Below are positions 53,763-62,916 of a DNA stretch of 64,000 bases, one piece after another. Made by a program: the position numbers and the translations under genes. Source of the DNA: Isochrysis galbana (taxonomy: Eukaryota; Haptophyta; Isochrysidales; Isochrysidaceae). The stretch is from the NCBI GenBank assembly GCA_018136815.1, contig CM030940.1, positions 306,443 to 370,442 on the forward strand. The letters are read 5' to 3'. The number at the start of each line of letters is the position of its first letter. Positions within the stretch are counted from its first letter, which is position 1. The notes under the pieces are model-generated. The model worked only from the letters and a program-made list of their open reading frames with translations, was not told the origin of the DNA and searched no databases.

Positions 53763-54556
53763 GTAGGTGCTCGGCATGCGTGCCCGCCGCACCGCGCGCA
53801 CCTCTCGACGCCTTCAACCGCAACGGACAGATCGCCCTGCTTCGTGCGGGCGCCAACACAGCATCCCGATGTACCCTGCCGTGTGGCAGCGTGGTTTGCG
53901 AGTCTCTCAACTGCGGTCGGAGTGTGCTAGCGCGCTCGTGGCGTGCTGAGATGGGCGCATCTTTGAATGGCCTCGCGATGTCCTTATGCCACATAGGCAC
54001 GGTGGGAGTCCTATTACTAATACTGCTCCATTCGAGCGCTGAGCGGCGGGCGCACGCCGTCGTCACTATGCGGAGTGGGGGGGGGAGGCAAGCTACTAGG
54101 CTCCGTCTTTGTGGGCTGCGCCTGCTCGGAGCTCGCATCGCGGCATAAAGGCGTGCGTGCATCAGCACTTGCTTAAGTGTGAGTCTGATAAACTACATAC
54201 TACTAAAATAACCACAACCTACTTTTATAAGTGGGGGTCGATGGGGGCCTCGCGCCCCCCTCACTCCGTTGCGGACACCCTCTTGGGTGTGCCCGCACAA
54301 TCAACCCCAACCCTTGCCTCCTACCTTCTGACAGGGGGCCTCGGCACTCAACAACCTGACCCAGACCCCTAGTGCTGGTGCTGGGCGTGAGTAGAGGCTC
54401 GCACTCCCACGCCCGTGATGGGCCTGCCCTCGAGCTGACCTCCCCCCCATCCCTGGTCGCCAGGCAGACAGAGGCCTCTGGGAGGCTCCCATGGCCAGCG
54501 AGGCAAGCGTGGGAGAGGCAGGGGGGCCAGGGGCTGGGCCCTGGCTGTGCCCCAGC
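53763..54556. other. Gene-free stretch
   Basis: Downstream sequence of the reductase gene, then a repeat near 54299-54370 shared with 7690-7760 (ACCTTCTGACAGG ... CTCGGCACTCAACAACCTG). No exon seen. Confidence 0.45.
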
Positions 54557-54735
54557 CTAGGCGAAAAGCGAGAAGTGTTCAATCACCATCACCCACAGAT
54601 GGAAAAGCGTTCAATCAAGCGTTCAATCGCCATCACCCCCACAGGATGGAAAAGCGTTCAATCACCATCAGCCTACACCCTACACATGCGGAAAAGCGCG
54701 TTCAATCGCCCTCACCCGAGTGGGCATTCAGGCTG
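54557..54735 (+). repeat. Minisatellite, left arm of an inverted pair
   Basis: Units of the form GTTCAATC(A/G)CCATCACCC...GGAAAAGC repeat about five times. The array begins GCGAAAAGCGAGAAGTG. The same text, reverse-complemented and starting GGCGAGAAGCGC, lies at 61790-61985, so the two arrays face each other across about 7 kb. Confidence 0.85.
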
Positions 54736-54743
54736 GCGACAGA

Positions 54744-54800
54744 GGCAAGGTCGTTTGCCTTCATTTGGTACCCCTCGTTTCCAAATACGCGATGACAGGT
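54744..54800 (+). repeat. Dispersed repeat end (as at 12428 and 43925)
   Basis: AAGGTCGTTTGCCTTCATTT and TCGTTTCCAAATACGCGATG match the 3' end of the MERAP-type family in opposite orientation to the copies at 12428 and 43925. Confidence 0.7.
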
Positions 54801-54894
54801 AGGCGCCTCTTGGGTCGACGAAGGATGCACGGTCGCTGGCGGGCCTCTGCAGAACCCTTTGTATTTTTGTATCCTCTTCTCACACTTGTCTTGA

Positions 54895-55048
54895 AAGGAT
54901 CAACAAGCGGAACAAGGAGAAGCTGGAGATGGAGGAGGAGATCACCGAGTGGCGCAAGAAGTTCGACGAGTGCCACACCATGTACAAGGTGATGGAGGGC
55001 TGCTTCTTGGACGCGCTGAACGAGAAGAAGACGGTCACATCACTGTGA
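54895..55048 (+). pseudogene. Coiled-coil coding fragment
   Basis: A frame reading INKRNKEKLEMEEEITEWRK, KFDECHTMYKVMEGCF and LDALNEKKTVTSL then stop looks like the end of a host protein with a coiled coil. It begins just after TCTTGAAAG, a sequence also present (inverted) at 43838-43858, so it may be a transduced or interrupted exon. No start can be given. Confidence 0.35.
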
Positions 55049-55334
55049 CGGAGGCCAACAACGAGCGGGCGCCGAGGCTGACACTGTTGCCTCGGGTGGG
55101 CATACAGAGATGGGAAGTTATGCGAATGATCGCAGCCGGCGGAAGCGAGCACGCGAGCGTAAGACACGGCGGAGTGGGGAAAAGGGGCGTAGCGGCGGTG
55201 GTGAGGAAACGACGATAGAGGGAGCGTAGCACGAGCCATCCCATGCAGCGTGTGAGTAGAGATCACGGGAATCGGTAGATATTGGGGTGTTTGAATGTCT
55301 CGATAGCACGTGGCAGCCTCCTGCAACAATTGAC

Positions 55335-55740
55335 TCATGTAATCTTGGACCGTGTTCTAGAAGAGATTAAATCCGGCGGTATGTGATCCACGTCTTTAGG
55401 AGCCTCGTCAGTCGATGACGTAGCCTCCGGAGTAGGGTCGTAGTCTCCAACAATAGGTTCGTATAAACCCTCGGGAACGGGAGGAGAGGTTAGTCGATCG
55501 AACGCGTCGACAAGGTCCCCGCAACGACGGAGGAGCTCAATGCGGTGCTCCCACGTAGCTTCGGAACGAGGGTAGCCAAGCCACTTGACTAGATACTTGC
55601 ACCGAGGCGGCTCGCCGCGGCGGTCAAGGAGTGATTCGACAATAAACTCATCCGGAGACAGGGGTTCTTCGTCCACCCGAGTAAAATACGGCTCGAGTTC
55701 TGCCGCTCCGATCGCAGAGCGCGCACCGCGTAAATGCAGA
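55335..55740 (-). mobile_element. Chromodomain remnant, probably Ty3/Gypsy chromovirus
   Basis: The minus strand encodes a typical chromodomain: FIVESLLDRRG, YLVKWLGYPRSEATWEHRIE, LVDAFDRL, preceded by ELEPYFTRVDEEP. The placement after a ...LEPY... segment and the short acidic tail are characteristic of the C-terminus of integrases of chromodomain-bearing Ty3/Gypsy elements. No other part of such an element is recognised next to it, so this is an old, broken remnant. A host chromodomain protein is a less likely alternative. Confidence 0.6.
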
Positions 55741-55804
55741 ATACAGGTTTCGTTACACGTCTATAGGGTGATGGAACGGGTTTGGTCCGTGTTCTTACAT
55801 AACG

Positions 55805-56029
55805 TCAACGTGACCTTCTAGCGTGGGGGTTTCGCATCTTTTGTTCATACAACTTACGCGATACTGACAACACCCTCTGCACCAATGTAGTTACATCGTT
55901 CTTGAAATTTTTATCTATCATAATCGTATTCAAATCATGTTCATTTGGATTCTGAATGTTCTTCATCTGATGTTCTAACCCCTCTTTCTCGGCAATTTGC
56001 GTGAGCTGATCGTAATTAACATACCCTCT
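55805..56029 (-). other. AT-rich ORF segment, 3' side of the LINE insertion
   Basis: The minus strand carries an Asn/Lys/Asp-rich frame (KNIQNPNEHDLNTIMIDKNF) with A/T-ending codons quite unlike the neighbouring host genes. It is separated from 61411-61657 by the LINE. Origin unknown; a fossil of a virus-like or other low-GC element is possible. Confidence 0.5.
56014..56029 (+). repeat. Left target-site duplication of the LINE
   Basis: AATTAACATACCCTCT, repeated exactly at 61411-61426. Confidence 0.97.
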
Positions 56030-56030
56030 C

Positions 56031-56786
56031 AGGTCCTCTCTCAAAGAGGTCGCCACCTACATCGTGTTTCGCATATTCGATCCGATTAAGGCATACAAAA
56101 CTAAAACTCGGCATCTGGCCAGTGCATTGGAGCGTGAAGGCTTCCATGTCCTTAGGGGCAATCAACAGCGAGTCAAGACCACGCTCGAAGGGATCACTAA
56201 GGTAGAAGCCGGTAAACGTCCAATTTGGCACTTCTACGTATACACAGACACCACCGCCCTGGGCCATCGCTTTCCCCGAACCTTCCACGTGACCCTCGAT
56301 GACGGGGAAAACTTCAACTTGGACTACGCGGTCCGCTCATCGGTGGAATGCGTAACACCGGACGGCGACATTGCCATACACGGCGCCCCGGGCGGGTGCA
56401 AAGGATACGATAAGCCCTGGGCTATCTCATATCTACGCAAGAACCAAGTCAGCTTTCGCCAATGCACGTGCGAACAAGACAAGGCGAAAGCGGAGCAGCG
56501 CAAACGCCAACGCGAAGTAAGCAACGCCATGGACTACAGGGCCCTAATGGGTCTTGGAGCGGCGGCACCGTGCCGTCGATTCATGGCAGGCGAATGCAAA
56601 AATAATCGCATGAAGGGGCGACAAATCGTCCAATGCTCTTCCAGCCATGACATCCCCGGATGTTGGGTAAAGGACCCCGCCACGGGTAAACAAAATTGTA
56701 TGGTCAAGTGCAATCTGAAACCTAATAAGGCCTATCCAGGGTACTGCGTGAACGGAGTAAGTTGCCTGTACCGTCATGGTGAATAA
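56031..56786 (+). CDS. LINE ORF1 protein, zinc-finger type (5' end probably cut)
   Basis: The frame is open from the left edge of the insertion, and the first methionine is far inside (NAMDYR, about residue 165 of the 240 aa counted from GTG at 56064), so either a non-ATG start is used or the N-terminus is missing. The first 130 residues have a compact mixed fold (ALEREGFHVLRGN, WHFYVYTDTTALGHRF, HVTLDDGENFNLDYAV). A basic helix follows (KAKAEQRKRQREVSNA). The C-terminus has two Cys/His clusters, CRRFMAGEC ... CSSSH and CNLKPNKAYPGYC ... CLYRH, which look like CCCH zinc fingers and should bind RNA. LINE ORF1 proteins coat the element RNA and act as nucleic-acid chaperones. Its last codons overlap the start of ORF2. 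Confidence 0.85.
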   Translation, partial: RSSLKEVATYIVFRIFDPIKAYKTKTRHLASALEREGFHVLRGNQQRVKTTLEGITKVEAGKRPIWHFYVYTDTTALGHRFPRTFHVTLDDGENFNLDYAVRSSVECVTPDGDIAIHGAPGGCKGYDKPWAISYLRKNQVSFRQCTCEQDKAKAEQRKRQREVSNAMDYRALMGLGAAAPCRRFMAGECKNNRMKGRQIVQCSSSHDIPGCWVKDPATGKQNCMVKCNLKPNKAYPGYCVNGVSCLYRHGE

Positions 56787-59700
56787 TAGTGATCTTAAGA
56801 TTGCGACATACAATTTGAATGGAGCAAAACATAAATTAGCATCTACGCTAGCGCAAGCGAGATTAGGAGGAGTCCACATCCTTTATGCGCAAGAATTGCA
56901 TCATTACTCCGATGGATGGCACTTGAAGGTGCGAAACTTGGCCCGGTCCCTAGGGTGGGACTGGTTTCAAACTCCCGCAACTAGGGGCGACCCGGGAAGC
57001 GGAGTGGCGATAGCCATTAGAAGAGACAGAAGCGACGTAGTAGTAGAATCTTGGTCGGTAGTTATCCCGGGGAGGCTGGTAGTAGTAAAGGCAAAAGTCG
57101 GGCATGAAACGATAGCTTTCTCCTCTGTGTATCTTAATTCTCAACCTAATAAGCGAAAAGAAGACATCAAAAAGCTACACGAGACGCCGGAAATACTTTC
57201 TCACACTATATTAGCGGGCGACTTCAATTGCGTGGAGAGCATACGTAGAGATACCCGGTCCATCGCGGGAGCGACCCCTTACGCAAATTCGGGAGGCAGA
57301 GCCCTCGCGAGGGCGCTCGCCACACATGGGCTCACGGACATCCAATTACTGGTAAATCCGGGCCTTAGGGACCAATACACGAGGTGCGGGCATCAGACCC
57401 ACACGAGGATAGATCGGGTATACGCCGCGGAATACTACTCCACGTGGAGATGGCACAAGGCATACATAGATCTTAAGCTTTTCACGGGCCTAGCGGCGTC
57501 GGACCACCACCCGGTAGTAGCGACTTTCGCTATTGCCCCCCCACGGAGGGCAACAGAGATAGAGGCCAAGATACCTTTGGAGGTATTAGAAGACCCGGAG
57601 ACCCGAGAGATGATCGACCTCCTCTGGAGGAGACTATACCCGGTCCATCCGGGAGAGGACGCCGGGGACAAGCTATCCACTTGGACGGAATCCAAAAGGA
57701 AAGTATCTTCGATCCTCCTCGCGAAGGCGGTCGAGCTACGCAGAAGACAAAGGTACGCGCAAGCGGAAATCGACGCGGTAGCAGACGCTAGGAAAGCCCA
57801 GATGGCGGCGACCCCCGGGACGGCCCGGCCGGACACCTTAACGGAACTCAATCGCAAAGTAATCGACAAAAGACGTACTTTCTCACCGTCCCCGTCCCTA
57901 GCGGAAAAAATCATAAGGGCGGAAGAGCTTGTTACGAAGCAATTTTTCAAGAGATTTACACCGAGACACGCTAGCGGCGACATCCCGGCGATGTACGCCG
58001 GAGTGAGATGGGAAGACCCGCAGCCGGCCCTAAAGGAAGACAATGTAGCAACCGACGACTCCGCGATTTTGGTTTCGTTGCGGAGCTACTATGTATGGCT
58101 TTTCAGCGAAAAGATCTCTCAGGGCGCGGAACCCCTCCTCCATGCGCTGAGTCAACGTCGGATACCGACGAGTCATAGGTCCTTCTTGGACAAGCCCATA
58201 GGATATTCGGAGATCATCCGTGCTATACGGCAAATGGCGAAAGGTAAATCCGCGGGGCCGGACGGCATACCAATGGAGTTTTATCAAAGCTTCGAAAAGC
58301 TAGTGGCACCGCGACTGATGGACATGTTTCACGAAGCCTACCGGACGGGGGCATTACCGGAGGATACATGCTCGGGCGACATAGCTTTGCTCTATAAAAA
58401 AGGGGACGCCAGGGACCCGAGGAATTATAGACCAATTACGCTGCTCCAAACGGACTACAAAATCCTCGCCAGGGTCCTAGCTAACAGACTTAAAAAGACG
58501 ATACATACGATTATCTCAAAGGAGCAAGTGGGCTTCGTGCCTAGGAGGATGATAGGCGAAGCCACCCACCTCCTAAAACTAGTGCAAGCGTACCTAGACG
58601 ACACAGAAGAAGAAGGCCTAGCCCTGGCGATAGACTGGGAAAAAGCCTTCGATAGAGTCAGTTGGGATTATTATCATAAAGCGATACAAGCGCTGGGCTT
58701 CGGCCCTGGTTACTCTAGATGGCTAGCGCTATTAACCAACACTGATTCACTCCCGATCAGATGGATCAAGGCTAACGGCAGACGCAGCAATCCCTTCACG
58801 ATACATTGCGGCATGCCCCAAGGATGCCCGCTATCGCCCCTAGCCTTTCTCCTAGTGGCCGAAGGCCTAACACGTCTAGTAAACGCCGACCCGGAGATGA
58901 AAGGAATCAGGATAGGACCTAGAGAGTTGAGGCTTTCGCAGTTTGCGGATGACCCGCAAATTTTGGCAAACTCCTTCGAGTCATTGGAGAGGGCGATGCA
59001 CATTCTAGAAAGCTATGGAACCGCCACCGGGGCTAAAGTGAACAAAAACAAGAGCATACTAATACGAATGGGATCACTTACGGGAGCGCAGGTCCCCGAG
59101 ACGCTAGCTTATCTTAAAACGCTCGGCGAAGGCGAATTTGCGACCATACTAGGAGTCCCATTCTGGGAAGGAACAGACAATGACTCCTTCTGGGAGAAGC
59201 TATACGCCAAGCTTAAAAAGAAAGTCGCAACATGGAGGGGAATGACGAGTCTCTCCATTCATGGAAGGACCCTACTAGTGAACTTCATAATATACGGGAC
59301 GCCGAGATATTGGCTGTCCACGTCCACCCCGCCGGCGTGGTTCATGGAGGCCATAGATTCTGACGTTCAAACAATACTATGGGATAGATCTCCCCGACTA
59401 CAGGCGGACGAGTTAGGCTCCTCGCACGAGGGTATAAAATGGATAACCCTTCCGGCGTACCCGAGAGTGGGGACGAGAGAAGACGGGCCCCTATTGGGTG
59501 TCGGACTACTCCCCATGGCCGAACACACGCGAGCGCTTCAAGCGATATGGATAGCCCGCTACCTAAACCCGTCAACGGCGGAATGGAAAACGGTCTTAGA
59601 CCAATGGTTCTGCCGCACCCCCTTAGGGCGCGCGGCGGTCTTCGCGAAGGTCGACGTGAAGAGCCTCACGGCTAGCATTCGTGGTAATAGCACGCTCCCG

Positions 59701-61107
59701 GCTTTTTGGAAGCTTGCGCTCGAGAACTTTAGACGGATTAACTTCCATAGGGAAACAAACACACGGGAAGGAACCCTGGGCTCCCCGATATGGCACAACC
59801 TTTTCCACAAACCTCCGGCGATTCACCATTCACATAGGTCTAAATGGGAGTCTCTTCAGACGGTTATCGTACACAATACGATTAACCCGGACACGGGGGA
59901 CGTATACACTACAGAGGAATGCGCGGCTTACTTGCCGGACGGAGAACGGTGGATACGCCATAGAGGAAATTATATTTCAGTAGCCCCCCTTCTTAAGTCG
60001 TGGGAAAAGATATCCGAATGGACTAGATCAAGACTAGTGGATACCACATCTGACTATACGGACCTTCTTAGAAAACAAGCGAAGCCCCCGCCTCCTCCTC
60101 CGGAGGAGCAAGAGTTAGTCCCTCAAGAAGATCCGGACGCGCATGATCTAGGTGACATTCTAGTGGACAAAGACCATAACTTCTATCTGCGCCGAAAAGG
60201 CGATCACCACAAAGTCCAACTTAATGTTATGGGAGAGCCCCACATCCACGAGCGGATCAGCCCGCAACTATTGCCCGATGAGCTATTCACCCCACTGAAG
60301 TGGGGACGAGCGTACGACGGCCCGGCGGAAACAGCGTATCCGATACCTCAAGAGTACACGTTAAAAGGCACGCAAACTACGCTAGAGGATGTGAGTGTCA
60401 GGGTCTTGACTAAAGCGTTCCTCGCTTTGAGGAAAACCAAAGCACAAAAATCCACACTAAGATGGGAGAAAAGGCTACCGGTCCTCTCGGGGAAGTGGAA
60501 ACAAGTATCGCAACTGTACAAATATAACTTTTTAACACCTAGGGACTCCTATCTGCATTTTAAACATATTCTACATAGGAGAATAGCTACGGCGAACCGT
60601 TTTGCCGACGATCCGACATGCCGCTTTTGTGGCATAGCCCCCGAGAGTTCCACTCACTTGGCCTCATGTATCGCGACGGAGCCTGTCTTTGAATTCATAG
60701 AAGGACTTTTAGGGATTTGCCTTAAGCCGGGATCCGAAATACCCCAACGTCTTTTCTGCTATCAGGTGGACAGACCGCACCCCTCCTCAGGATACTTAGG
60801 TATCTTGGCGTGGAGGTATATTCTAACCGACTTCTATAACATTCAGTATGGCAACGCGGACGGCAGGTCCGTCAGGTCGATCTTAAGAGCGATCCTCACG
60901 AGATATCACCTGTTAGTAACGGCGAAAGTCGGTTTCTTTCAGAGGCTAAAAAAACAACGGGAGAATATGGGGTTACACGCCCCGAGCAACAAACACATTA
61001 AGAGAATGATAAGCCCGCTGTACACGGTGGACAAGGATTTCAACATAGGAATGTCGGAGGACCTCTTGCAAGCGGCAAGGGGGCTAGACCTACGACACAT
61101 CACCTAA
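56776..61107 (+). CDS. LINE ORF2: endonuclease and reverse transcriptase
   Basis: 1443 aa, uninterrupted. Residues 1-245 are an apurinic-type endonuclease: KIATYNLNGAKH, LYAQELHH, ILAGDFNCVES, HTRIDRVYA and ASDHHPVVATF, with the expected catalytic Asn, Glu, Asp and His. Residues about 480-770 are the reverse transcriptase: GKSAGPDGIPMEFYQ, NYRPITLLQTDYKIL, LAIDWEKAFDRVSWDY, GMPQGCPLSPLAF and the catalytic LSQFADDPQIL, with both Asp present and Pro after the ADD. A Pro-rich linker (KPPPPPPEEQE, about 1104) precedes the C-terminal region with a CCHC finger (CRFCGIAPESSTHLASC, about 1282). There is no RNase H domain. The layout is like L1/Tx1-type LINEs. It nicks the target and copies the element RNA there. 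Confidence 0.95.
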   Translation: MVNNSDLKIATYNLNGAKHKLASTLAQARLGGVHILYAQELHHYSDGWHLKVRNLARSLGWDWFQTPATRGDPGSGVAIAIRRDRSDVVVESWSVVIPGRLVVVKAKVGHETIAFSSVYLNSQPNKRKEDIKKLHETPEILSHTILAGDFNCVESIRRDTRSIAGATPYANSGGRALARALATHGLTDIQLLVNPGLRDQYTRCGHQTHTRIDRVYAAEYYSTWRWHKAYIDLKLFTGLAASDHHPVVATFAIAPPRRATEIEAKIPLEVLEDPETREMIDLLWRRLYPVHPGEDAGDKLSTWTESKRKVSSILLAKAVELRRRQRYAQAEIDAVADARKAQMAATPGTARPDTLTELNRKVIDKRRTFSPSPSLAEKIIRAEELVTKQFFKRFTPRHASGDIPAMYAGVRWEDPQPALKEDNVATDDSAILVSLRSYYVWLFSEKISQGAEPLLHALSQRRIPTSHRSFLDKPIGYSEIIRAIRQMAKGKSAGPDGIPMEFYQSFEKLVAPRLMDMFHEAYRTGALPEDTCSGDIALLYKKGDARDPRNYRPITLLQTDYKILARVLANRLKKTIHTIISKEQVGFVPRRMIGEATHLLKLVQAYLDDTEEEGLALAIDWEKAFDRVSWDYYHKAIQALGFGPGYSRWLALLTNTDSLPIRWIKANGRRSNPFTIHCGMPQGCPLSPLAFLLVAEGLTRLVNADPEMKGIRIGPRELRLSQFADDPQILANSFESLERAMHILESYGTATGAKVNKNKSILIRMGSLTGAQVPETLAYLKTLGEGEFATILGVPFWEGTDNDSFWEKLYAKLKKKVATWRGMTSLSIHGRTLLVNFIIYGTPRYWLSTSTPPAWFMEAIDSDVQTILWDRSPRLQADELGSSHEGIKWITLPAYPRVGTREDGPLLGVGLLPMAEHTRALQAIWIARYLNPSTAEWKTVLDQWFCRTPLGRAAVFAKVDVKSLTASIRGNSTLPAFWKLALENFRRINFHRETNTREGTLGSPIWHNLFHKPPAIHHSHRSKWESLQTVIVHNTINPDTGDVYTTEECAAYLPDGERWIRHRGNYISVAPLLKSWEKISEWTRSRLVDTTSDYTDLLRKQAKPPPPPPEEQELVPQEDPDAHDLGDILVDKDHNFYLRRKGDHHKVQLNVMGEPHIHERISPQLLPDELFTPLKWGRAYDGPAETAYPIPQEYTLKGTQTTLEDVSVRVLTKAFLALRKTKAQKSTLRWEKRLPVLSGKWKQVSQLYKYNFLTPRDSYLHFKHILHRRIATANRFADDPTCRFCGIAPESSTHLASCIATEPVFEFIEGLLGICLKPGSEIPQRLFCYQVDRPHPSSGYLGILAWRYILTDFYNIQYGNADGRSVRSILRAILTRYHLLVTAKVGFFQRLKKQRENMGLHAPSNKHIKRMISPLYTVDKDFNIGMSEDLLQAARGLDLRHIT

Positions 61108-61410
61108 AGCAGCTAAATCTCTGGGTAGGGATCACAGCAGTTACCAAAAAAGGAATCTAAATTATTTAAGGGAGAATAACCAAAGCTAACACCGAGAGCA
61201 AAGGACGAGCCACAGTCTCCCGCCCCCTTCTCTCCAACTCCTGGCCGAAGCAGCGCGCGCGGCCTCCCCGGAACCAGCTTCTCCGCTAACGAGGGAACTG
61301 GGGAAGGGGGAGGGGGTTGTTAGGGGTTAAGGTTGGGTAGTAGGGAGGTACACAAGCACACTGCCTCACGCCGCACACGTAGCGGGGTTTTTTAAGAAGA
61401 TTTTTTTTTT
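61108..61410 (+). other. LINE 3' UTR with T-rich end
   Basis: Shares with the copies at 338-618 and 33718-33989 the sequence around GAAGCAGCGCGCGCGGCCTC, GTTAGG-type words, CTGCCTCACGCCG and GTAGCGG followed by T runs split by AAGA. The conservation in truncated copies suggests it is the recognition end for reverse transcription. Confidence 0.85.
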
Positions 61411-61426
61411 AATTAACATACCCTCT
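61411..61426 (+). repeat. Right target-site duplication of the LINE
   Basis: AATTAACATACCCTCT, identical to 56014-56029. Confidence 0.97.
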
Positions 61427-61657
61427 ATCGAAACGCCTGAATGATATGTATGCCCTGATGAACTTGCCGTATTGGTCATCATCAAGCTTATTCACGAATT
61501 GTTCGTACAGCTCCTTCTCCTTGTTGTTATTCAGAGCTCGATCAATTTCGTACCGCCACGCCCCATTGTCGGATGCCGTGCTCGTAAGGATATTCTTGAT
61601 ATCGTTCGGATTTAGTACCGTTGAGTAATTTATGTCAACATCGCTAGTGCTGGACAT
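61411..61657 (-). other. AT-rich ORF segment, 5' side of the LINE insertion
   Basis: Starts MSSTSDVDINYSTVLN on the minus strand and is rich in Asn, Asp, Tyr and Lys with A/T-ending codons. A hydrophilic helical protein is likely; no domain is recognised. Its composition marks it as foreign to the GC-rich surroundings. It belongs with 55805-56029 and is treated as a fossil of unknown source. Confidence 0.5.
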
Positions 61658-61789
61658 GTATGATAGTATCGTATAATAGTATCGTACATATTTTTGTGTC
61701 ACGCACCAACTCGAGCGGGATGCATCAGTCCTCTTGCCAAACGAGTGGGGTGGATAGCGCTACCCTCATGATCCTCACGATCCTCCGCG

Positions 61790-61985
61790 ATTGAACGCTT
61801 TTCCATGCGGTGGGGGTGATGGCGATTGAACGCGTTCCACGTGTAGGCTGATGGTGATTGAACGCTTTTTCCATGCGGTGGGGGTGATGGTGATTGAACG
61901 CGTTCCACGTGTAGGCTGATGGTGATTTAACGCTTTTCCATGCGGTGGGTGATGGTGATTGAGCGCTTCTCGCCTGCATACTAAA
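61790..61985 (-). repeat. Minisatellite, right arm of the inverted pair
   Basis: Units of the form GAACGC(T/G)TT.CCA(T/C)G.GG.GGGTGATGG recur about six times, the reverse complement of the array at 54557-54735. Two unit variants alternate (CCATGCGGTGGGGGTGATGG and CCACGTGTAGGCTGATGGTG). Confidence 0.85.
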
Positions 61986-62916
61986 ATGACTCCTCACGAC
62001 GAACTTGCGCGAAAAATGCTATACGGAAACGGCACACAGCTAGGAGAGGCGAGACTGTAGGGTATGTGAGTGTTACGAGAGCGAGAGCGACGAGAGCGAG
62101 AGCGACGGATGACGACTGACGACAGGACGACGGACAACGACACCCAGGAAAACACTCCGACTCTCGCCCCACGACTTTCTCACATAACTCGACTGAAATC
62201 AAACCCAAACACTCCGGCCAGACGACGACGGACGACGATCAGAAGGCGATCTGTCGGCGATCCCGTCTGGAAGGGGAATCGCACCGTAACGGAAACGAGA
62301 GGCAATCTTGCTACGCAGGATTCCAAGAGACCTACCAAATAAGACGAAAGGAGTGCGATGTGCCTAAGGGGAAGATGCGATGAGATTGCAAATTAAACAT
62401 TAAACCTGATTGCCCCCAGAAGCAGATAAAGAAGCGCAGGAAAGATAGCAAATTAAACCTATTTGCGAGGCGCCTGGGAGGAAGAAATGTGGGGAAACTT
62501 CCCTTCTCTTTCGAGAGAAAGAGAGAGGGCGCTCCACAACCCACGACCCCATGCATCCAAGCGAAGCTTTTGACCGAGAACGAGAGAAAGCAGGGAATCA
62601 TAATGATAAATGCCGAACGACGGCAAGAGAAGCCTAACGAGTGTCGATTCGCGAATGCGACAAGCACACGTCAAGGTGTAAGGGCAGCAGTGCGCTGAGG
62701 GGTAGTAATAGTACTAACGCTTAGGCTTGACTTTGTTAGATGTTTTTAAAAATAAAAATAGAAAATAGCAAGGCAGTATACACAAGTAGCCACGACGACA
62801 GCGCCAAGGCGCGGTGGTGTGCGGGTCAAGAGTGGGTCAACGGCCAAGGGCCCTCACCCGCCGGGAGACGGCGCGAGCCGGGCGCCGCAGCACTGCGCTT
62901 CCGTGCGGAACGCACA
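61986..62916. other. Gene-free stretch
   Basis: GCGAGAGCGACGA repeats at 62080-62110 and otherwise unique sequence. The last part (62760-62916) is the 3' side of the oxygenase gene. Confidence 0.45.

Larger units (their letters stand above)
56030..61410 (+). mobile_element. Nearly complete LINE (non-LTR retrotransposon)
   Basis: A 5381-bp insertion bounded by perfect 16-bp duplications (56014-56029 and 61411-61426). It holds two open frames that overlap by 11 bases and a 303-base 3' UTR. The 3' end is T-rich on the sense strand (TTTTTTAAGAAGATTTTTTTTTT) instead of the poly(A) common in LINEs; truncated copies at 338 and 33580 show the same end. ORF1 is already open at the first base and has no early in-frame ATG, so the copy probably lost a little of its 5' end. 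The intact ORF2 and perfect duplication indicate a young insertion. Confidence 0.95.
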
